Shown piece after piece: positions 60,209 through 64,000 of a stretch of DNA of 64,000 nt. The stretch spans positions 37,646 through 101,645 of the forward strand of contig JAFKGG010000366.1 of the NCBI GenBank assembly GCA_017307915.1, in the 5' to 3' direction. Source of the stretch: Burkholderiales bacterium (GTDB lineage: Bacteria; Pseudomonadota; Gammaproteobacteria; Burkholderiales; Burkholderiaceae_E). The notes beneath the pieces are model-generated. The model saw nothing but the letters and a program-made list of their open reading frames with translations. It searched no databases and was not told the origin of the DNA. The position numbers and the translations under genes are program-made. Position 1 is the stretch's first letter; each line of letters starts with the position of its first letter.

Positions 60209-61488
60209 ACTCGCTCGATCTGGGACCGGCATGGGCCGGCAACACCGTCAACAATGTGATCTTCCGCCATCATGGGCTGATCACGCGCGACCGTTTCCAG
60301 TTCGCGGCCTTCTATCGCGACGAGCGCCAGCTGCGGCTGGTGCGGCGCGACCTGGCCAGCGGCGAGCTGCAGACTTTCGACCTGCAAGGCCAGTATCGGC
60401 TGCAGGATGCGCACAACAGCATCAGCCTGGGCATCGACCGGCAGGGCTTCCTGCACCTGGCTTATGACCAGCACGACACGCGGCTGCGCTACCGGCGCTC
60501 GACGCGGCCCTTATCGGTGGCCGGCTGGAGCGGCGAGCTGCCGATGTCCGGCCAGCACGAGCAGCACGTGACCTATCCGGCGTTCATCGTGCAGCCGGGC
60601 GACCGGCCGCTGCTGCTGCTGTATCGCGACGGCAATGCCGAGCGCGGCGTGACGCGCCTCAAGGAATACGCCGAAACCGGCTACTGGTTCGACCGCGAGA
60701 CGCCGATCCTGTCGGGCGCGCAGCAGCAGCCGTGGACCAGCAACGCGTACTGGAACCATCCGGCCATCGGCCGCGACGGCAGCCTGCATCTGTCTTTCGT
60801 CTGGCGCACGCATCTGCTGGGCGACGAGCGCCGCGTCAACAACATCGATGTCGACTATGCGCGCTCGCCCGACCAGGGCCGCACCTGGTTCTCGTCGCGC
60901 AAGCGGCCGCTGCGCACGCCGATCACGCAGGTGAATTCGGAAACGGCGCTGGCCGTCTCGCCGGGTTCGAACCTGATCAATCAGTGCAGCATGGCGCTGG
61001 ACAGCCATGACTGCCCGCACGTCGCGTTCTATGCCGATGACCCCGACGGCGTGCCGCAGTATCAGCATTTGTGGTTCGACGGCCGGCAATGGCGGCACCA
61101 TTTTGTATCGCAGCGCACGCAGCCGTTCGTGCTGGCCGGCCAGGGCACCTTGCAGATTCCGATCAGCCGGCCCGAGATCGTGATCGACAATGATGATTGC
61201 GTCTATCTGATCTATCGCGGCGATCTGAGCGGCGACCGCATGGTGGCGCAGCGGCTGGCGCCGCCGCACTACGAACCCGACGCCGCCGCGGTACGCGCGC
61301 TGTGGCCCGAGCCGCTGGGCTTTGCCGAGCCGGTGATCGACCGGCTGCGCTGGCAACGCGAGCGCGTGCTGACGCTGCAGATCCAGAAGTGCCTGCAACC
61401 GCCGAACGAAGGCGCGGCAGCGCCGGTCTACGAACCGCTGCGGCTGGTCGATTGGCGGCTGGGCGAACTGTTCAGTACGGGTACCTGA
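60205..61488 (+). CDS. BNR-repeat (BNR-4-like) beta-propeller protein
   Basis: A 427-residue protein of the BNR/Asp-box propeller type: DRQGFLHLAYDQHDTRLRYR, GDRPLLLLYRDGNAERGVTRL, NHPAIGRDGSLHLSFVWR and DYARSPDQGRTWF (an Asp-box, SxDxGxxW). It has no signal peptide. BNR-4 proteins are often glycan-binding or lyase-like. The 4-bp overlap with the glycosyltransferase and 1-bp overlap with the next gene indicate coupled expression, so a role in the same glycan pathway is likely (inference). Confidence 0.82.
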   Translation: MNSLDLGPAWAGNTVNNVIFRHHGLITRDRFQFAAFYRDERQLRLVRRDLASGELQTFDLQGQYRLQDAHNSISLGIDRQGFLHLAYDQHDTRLRYRRSTRPLSVAGWSGELPMSGQHEQHVTYPAFIVQPGDRPLLLLYRDGNAERGVTRLKEYAETGYWFDRETPILSGAQQQPWTSNAYWNHPAIGRDGSLHLSFVWRTHLLGDERRVNNIDVDYARSPDQGRTWFSSRKRPLRTPITQVNSETALAVSPGSNLINQCSMALDSHDCPHVAFYADDPDGVPQYQHLWFDGRQWRHHFVSQRTQPFVLAGQGTLQIPISRPEIVIDNDDCVYLIYRGDLSGDRMVAQRLAPPHYEPDAAAVRALWPEPLGFAEPVIDRLRWQRERVLTLQIQKCLQPPNEGAAAPVYEPLRLVDWRLGELFSTGT

Positions 61489-62291
61489 TGCAAACCACCT
61501 TCTGGCTCGCCACCTACGTCGTCAGCGGCGCCCTGATCGGTTTTCTGGCCGGCCTGCTCGGTATCGGCGGCGGCATGACGCTGGTGCCGGTGCTGTCGGC
61601 GCTGTTCGCCGCGCAGGCGCTGGCGCCGGACCACACCGTGCACCTGGCGCTGGGCACCGGGATGGCCTCGGTGATGTTCACTTCCAGCGCCAGCGTGCGC
61701 GAGCATCACCGCCATGGCGCGGTCGACTGGCGCATCGTGAGCCGGCTGGCGCCCGGCATGGTGGCCGGCTCGCTACTGTCGACGCTGGCCTCGGGCTGGC
61801 TGCCGCAGCGCGTGCTGGCGCTGGCCTTCGCGGCGATCGTGTTCGTGGGTGCCACGCAGATTCTGCTCGGGCGCAAACCCGCGGCCAGCCGCGCACTGCC
61901 CGGGCCGGTGGCGCTAACCGCGATCGGCCTGGTGATCGGCGCGCTGTGCGGGCTGGTCGCCGCCGGCGGCACCTTCCTGACCGTGCCGCTGATGCTGTTC
62001 TGCGGCGTGCCGATGCATACGGCGATCGGCACGGCAGCGGCGCTGGGCATTCCCACTGCCGTGATCGGCACGATCGGTTACATCTGGAGCGGCTGGTACG
62101 TCGCCGACCTGCCGCCGTACACGCTGGGTTTCGTGCTGCTGCCGGCGCTGGCGGCGCTGGTGCTGGCCAGTATCCTGACGGCGCCGATGGGGGCGCGCTT
62201 CGCGCATCGGCTGCCGGTCGCCACCTTGAAGCGCGTGTTCGCTTGCCTGCTTTATCTGCTGGCGGCCAAAATGGCGATCGCGTACTGGTAG
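61488..62291 (+). CDS. TauE/SafE (TSUP) family permease
   Basis: A 267-residue inner-membrane protein with about eight helices and the TSUP repeat motifs GFLAGLLGIGGGMTLVPVL (N-terminal half) and LVAAGGTFLTVPLMLF (second half). It exports sulfite, sulfoacetate or other organic anions in known cases. The ATG overlaps the BNR stop (TGATG). The window ends with another TSUP member on the other strand. Confidence 0.9.
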   Translation: MQTTFWLATYVVSGALIGFLAGLLGIGGGMTLVPVLSALFAAQALAPDHTVHLALGTGMASVMFTSSASVREHHRHGAVDWRIVSRLAPGMVAGSLLSTLASGWLPQRVLALAFAAIVFVGATQILLGRKPAASRALPGPVALTAIGLVIGALCGLVAAGGTFLTVPLMLFCGVPMHTAIGTAAALGIPTAVIGTIGYIWSGWYVADLPPYTLGFVLLPALAALVLASILTAPMGARFAHRLPVATLKRVFACLLYLLAAKMAIAYW

Positions 62292-62328
62292 AACAAAACA
62301 TGGCGGGCGCACCGAACCGGCGCCGCGC

Positions 62329-62397
62329 AAAAAAAAGAAAGGTTCTTCATGAAGCTTCCGGCTGCCGCTGGCGGCGGGAAGGATTTCATGAAGAACC
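62329..62397 (-). terminator. Long hairpin terminator with U-tract for the minus strand
   Basis: GGTTCTTCATGAA (62341-62353) and TTCATGAAGAACC (62385-62397) are perfect 13-bp arms. The inner CTTCC/GGAAG and GCCGC/GCGGC pairs extend the stem. On the minus strand the hairpin is followed by a T-tract (complement of the A-run at 62329-62340). It therefore terminates the minus-strand gene ending at 62489. Each arm holds the palindrome TTCATGAA. Confidence 0.8.
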
Positions 62398-62488
62398 CGA
62401 AAGGCGCCGCTCATCGCGGCGCTGGGGGATGGACAAACTTGCTGATTCGGGGGAGTACGCCCTCGCCGGTAGCCCTCGCCAGAGGCCC

Positions 62489-62923
62489 TCAGGCGGCGCG
62501 CCGACGCAGCGGCGCGTTCGATTCGGCGGGCGCGTAATCAAATTCGAGCCGGCTTAGCGCACGCTCGAAATGCTGGCGTTGCGCGACCGCGTACTGCTCC
62601 AGACGCCGGCCGCCCCAGACGCCGGCCAACTGCGTGGGCGAAACGCCCTGCAGCTCGGCCGCGCCCTGGCCATACGGGCGAATCGTGATGGCGCACAACA
62701 TGTACAGGCCGACGCGGCGATCGGCACGCGAAGCGCTCTCCATCGTCGGCGCGTGATAGGCATACATCGCCAATGATGTCTGCCCTGTCTCGTCGCGCTC
62801 GCTGCCTTCCGGCTGGACGACACCGGCAATCACGAACCCCTCTCGTTCCAGCTCCTTGCGCAGCAGGGCGCAAGCGCGCTCAACGGGTAGCTCGATCGTG
62901 AATCGTACGGGTAACGCTTCCAC
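62489..62923 (-). CDS. Hypothetical protein, DUF302-like N-terminus
   Basis: A 144-residue protein beginning at GTG (62923, with GGGAG 7 bp upstream). The segment ERACALLRKELEREGFVIAGV resembles the start of DUF302-fold proteins, but the rest (LGL-like core) is not clearly matched. The C-terminus is arginine-rich (SNAPLRRRAA). It has its own strong terminator at 62329-62397 and an AT-rich upstream region with three CTTAAG sites. Function unknown. Confidence 0.65.
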   Translation of the reverse strand: MEALPVRFTIELPVERACALLRKELEREGFVIAGVVQPEGSERDETGQTSLAMYAYHAPTMESASRADRRVGLYMLCAITIRPYGQGAAELQGVSPTQLAGVWGGRRLEQYAVAQRQHFERALSRLEFDYAPAESNAPLRRRAA

Positions 62924-62988
62924 CTATCACTCCCTTCATCGATCGGTCAACGATGGGGGCAATCATGAGCGCGGCGGCTTAGGGCAAG

Positions 62989-63015
62989 CTTAAGAACTTA
63001 AGAAATTACCTTAAG
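62989..63015. promoter_or_regulatory. AT-rich upstream region with three CTTAAG repeats
   Basis: CTTAAG occurs at 62989-62994, 62997-63002 and 63010-63015, about 66-92 bp upstream of the GTG start at 62923. It is the only AT-rich stretch in this gap and probably contains the promoter of that gene; the repeats may be an operator. Confidence 0.35.
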
Positions 63016-63073
63016 AGTCGCGCGTCATGAGTGGCCTGCCGTGCTGTCGCCCCCAGCAAGCCAGACGCCCGGG

Positions 63074-63099
63074 CGAAAAGAGGCGCCTGCGCGCCTCTT
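63074..63099. terminator. Perfect bidirectional hairpin terminator
   Basis: AAAAGAGGCGC (63074-63084) and GCGCCTCTTTT (63089-63099) form a perfect 11-bp stem with a CTGC loop and A/T ends on both sides. It lies about 50 bp after the Hsp20 stop and works in both directions. Confidence 0.85.
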
Positions 63100-63150
63100 T
63101 TGCCGATCGTCAGACCCTCCGATCGCGCGATCTGCACGATCCGCCGATCT

Positions 63151-63570
63151 TCAGCTGATCGCCAGCCGCCGCGCCGCCGGTGCGGCCTTCTTCGGCAACG
63201 TCAGCGACAGCACGCCGTTTTCGAACTTGGCCACGGCATTGGCCTCGTCGATTTCCGACCCGAGCGCAAAGCTGCGCGACACCGAGCCGTAATAGCGTTC
63301 GCTGCGCAGAACGCGTTCGCCTTCTTTCTTCTCGCTCTCGCGCTTGACCTCGGCGCTGATCGACACGCGATTGCCGTCGATCTGCACGTGGATGTCTTCC
63401 TTCTTCACGCCGGGGATCTCGGCCTGTACGCTGTAGCCGGCATCGGTTTCGCTGACGTCCAGACGCAGGTCGACACCGCGCTCGCCGTTCTTCACCGGAG
63501 CGGTCATCAGACCGCGGAACAGTTCGGGAAACACATCGGCAAACGGGTCATACACAGACAGTCGAGCCAT
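63151..63570 (-). CDS. Hsp20 / alpha-crystallin small heat-shock protein
   Basis: A 139-residue protein with the alpha-crystallin domain: DVSETDAGYSVQAEIPGVKKEDIHVQID, VSISAEVK, RSERYYGSVSRSFALGSEID and VLSLTLPKK. These chaperones form oligomers that hold unfolding proteins. The ATG at 63570 has AGGAGG about 10 bp upstream. An RpoH (sigma-32)-type promoter lies at 63607-63634, so heat induction is expected. The terminator at 63074-63099 ends the single-gene transcript. Confidence 0.95.
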   Translation of the reverse strand: MARLSVYDPFADVFPELFRGLMTAPVKNGERGVDLRLDVSETDAGYSVQAEIPGVKKEDIHVQIDGNRVSISAEVKRESEKKEGERVLRSERYYGSVSRSFALGSEIDEANAVAKFENGVLSLTLPKKAAPAARRLAIS

Positions 63571-63606
63571 GATTCGCAACCTCCTGATTGGTAGTGGATA
63601 GCCACC

Positions 63607-63634
63607 AGATCGGGCTGCCGAGGCGGTTTTCAAG
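63607..63634 (-). promoter_or_regulatory. Sigma-32 (RpoH) promoter for hsp20
   Basis: On the minus strand, CTTGAAA (63634-63628), a 13-bp spacer and CCCGATCT (63614-63607) match the heat-shock consensus CTTGAAA-N11-16-CCCCATNT with one mismatch in the -10 part. It lies 37 bp before the hsp20 start codon. Confidence 0.75.
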
Positions 63635-63680
63635 CCCCTGCGCCGCACCGCGCCGGTACCCCATCGGCTGGGCCCACCCT

Positions 63681-64000
63681 TCAGATGAGTGCGTCGTAAA
63701 GCAGTTTCAAGCCCGTCAACATCAGCGCCCAGGTAGCGACGCGCACGAAGGTCGAGGGCTTCATCCAGCGCAGCAGTCTCAGGCCGAGGAAATAGCCGAC
63801 CGGCGTGGCCGGCAGCAGCATCATCGAGGTGGCCAGGTTGGTGGTGTCGATCAGGCCGAGCCAGGCGTACGGCACCACCTTGACGAAATTCACCGCGGTG
63901 AAGAACCAGGTCATCGTACCGACGAAGATCATCGGCTCGAGCCGCAGCGGCAGCATCAACTGCAGCATCGGCGGGCCACCGGCATGCGAGATGAAGCTGG
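63681..64000 (-). CDS. TauE/SafE (TSUP) permease, C-terminal part (cut by window end)
   Basis: The frame is open to the window edge; the first visible residues SFISHAGGPPM (C-half TSUP motif) are followed by LEPMIFVGTMTWFFTAVNFV, TNLATSMMLLPATPVGYFLG and MLTGLKLLYDALI. This is the last ~105 residues of a permease of the same family as the one at 61488-62291. It is about 46 bp upstream of the heat-shock promoter on the same strand. Confidence 0.85.
   Translation of the reverse strand, partial: SFISHAGGPPMLQLMLPLRLEPMIFVGTMTWFFTAVNFVKVVPYAWLGLIDTTNLATSMMLLPATPVGYFLGLRLLRWMKPSTFVRVATWALMLTGLKLLYDALI

Noticed and set aside
1-64000. CRISPR array, tRNA or rRNA genes, integrase or transposase
   Set aside because: No regularly spaced repeats, cloverleaf-like sequence, rRNA stretch or recombinase motif was seen anywhere in the window.

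Overview
The window is a high-GC, densely packed chromosomal segment, about two-thirds G+C by eye. It looks like a catabolically versatile betaproteobacterium of the order Burkholderiales, possibly Alcaligenaceae or Burkholderiaceae. The clues are two Bug-type (TctC-like) solute receptors, many IclR, GntR and LysR regulators beside CoA-based degradation genes, a CysB-like LysR protein, an NsrR-type regulator and an RpoH-type heat-shock promoter. I see no tRNA, rRNA, CRISPR array, transposase, integrase or phage gene.

Layout. (a) 1-5701: the end of a thiolase and a DUF35 partner, a beta-propeller lactonase-like protein, a cupin, and two paralogous IclR regulators around an unusual Ldh-family oxidoreductase. 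(b) 5970-15021: a LysR gene, then an eight-gene minus-strand operon for a fused-ring aromatic compound. It holds a NahD-like isomerase, a NahE-like hydratase-aldolase, a LigA/LigB-type extradiol dioxygenase, an SDR, a Rieske dioxygenase (alpha and beta) and a Bug receptor. An aldehyde dehydrogenase is divergent from it, and a nested symmetric operator lies between. (c) 15034-31552: an SDR divergent from a MmgE/PrpD-SDR-metallohydrolase operon, followed by thirteen consecutive minus-strand genes. These are a CaiB-type CoA-transferase pair, a thiolase-like protein with DUF35, an enoyl-CoA hydratase, a NitT/TauT-type ABC importer, MmgE/PrpD, an amidohydrolase, GntR, a 3-hydroxyisobutyrate-dehydrogenase-like protein and a carboxymuconolactone-decarboxylase-like protein. 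(d) 31893-41059: a D-2-hydroxyacid dehydrogenase, then a minus-strand operon resembling acyclic-terpene/branched acyl-CoA carboxylation (carboxyltransferase, acyl-CoA dehydrogenase, biotin carboxylase, AtuA). It ends in a CaiB gene broken by an internal deletion. (e) 41239-47619: an NsrR-like regulator divergent from a complete sufBCDSUT operon, with a near-consensus NsrR box between them. (f) 47635-54694: acyl-CoA dehydrogenase, PECR-like SDR, Bug receptor, IclR, class V aminotransferase, enoyl-CoA hydratase and 3-hydroxybutyrate dehydrogenase. (g) 54724-64000: housekeeping and envelope genes: a membrane hydrolase, a small acidic protein, an MFS transporter fused to an ABM-like domain, a two-domain glycosyltransferase with a BNR protein and a TauE permease, an Hsp20 chaperone and a second TauE-type permease.

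How the parts work together. Region (b) encodes almost a full upper pathway: ring dihydroxylation, dehydrogenation, extradiol cleavage, isomerisation of the ring-fission product, aldol release of pyruvate, and oxidation of the aromatic aldehyde. The oxygenase's ferredoxin and reductase are not in the window. Regions (c), (d) and (f) supply CoA activation, beta-oxidation and carboxylation modules. A shared 15-bp inverted-repeat motif lies about 100-110 bp upstream of both the carboxylase operon and the Bug-SDR-acyl-CoA dehydrogenase operon, which suggests a single IclR regulon for those two blocks.
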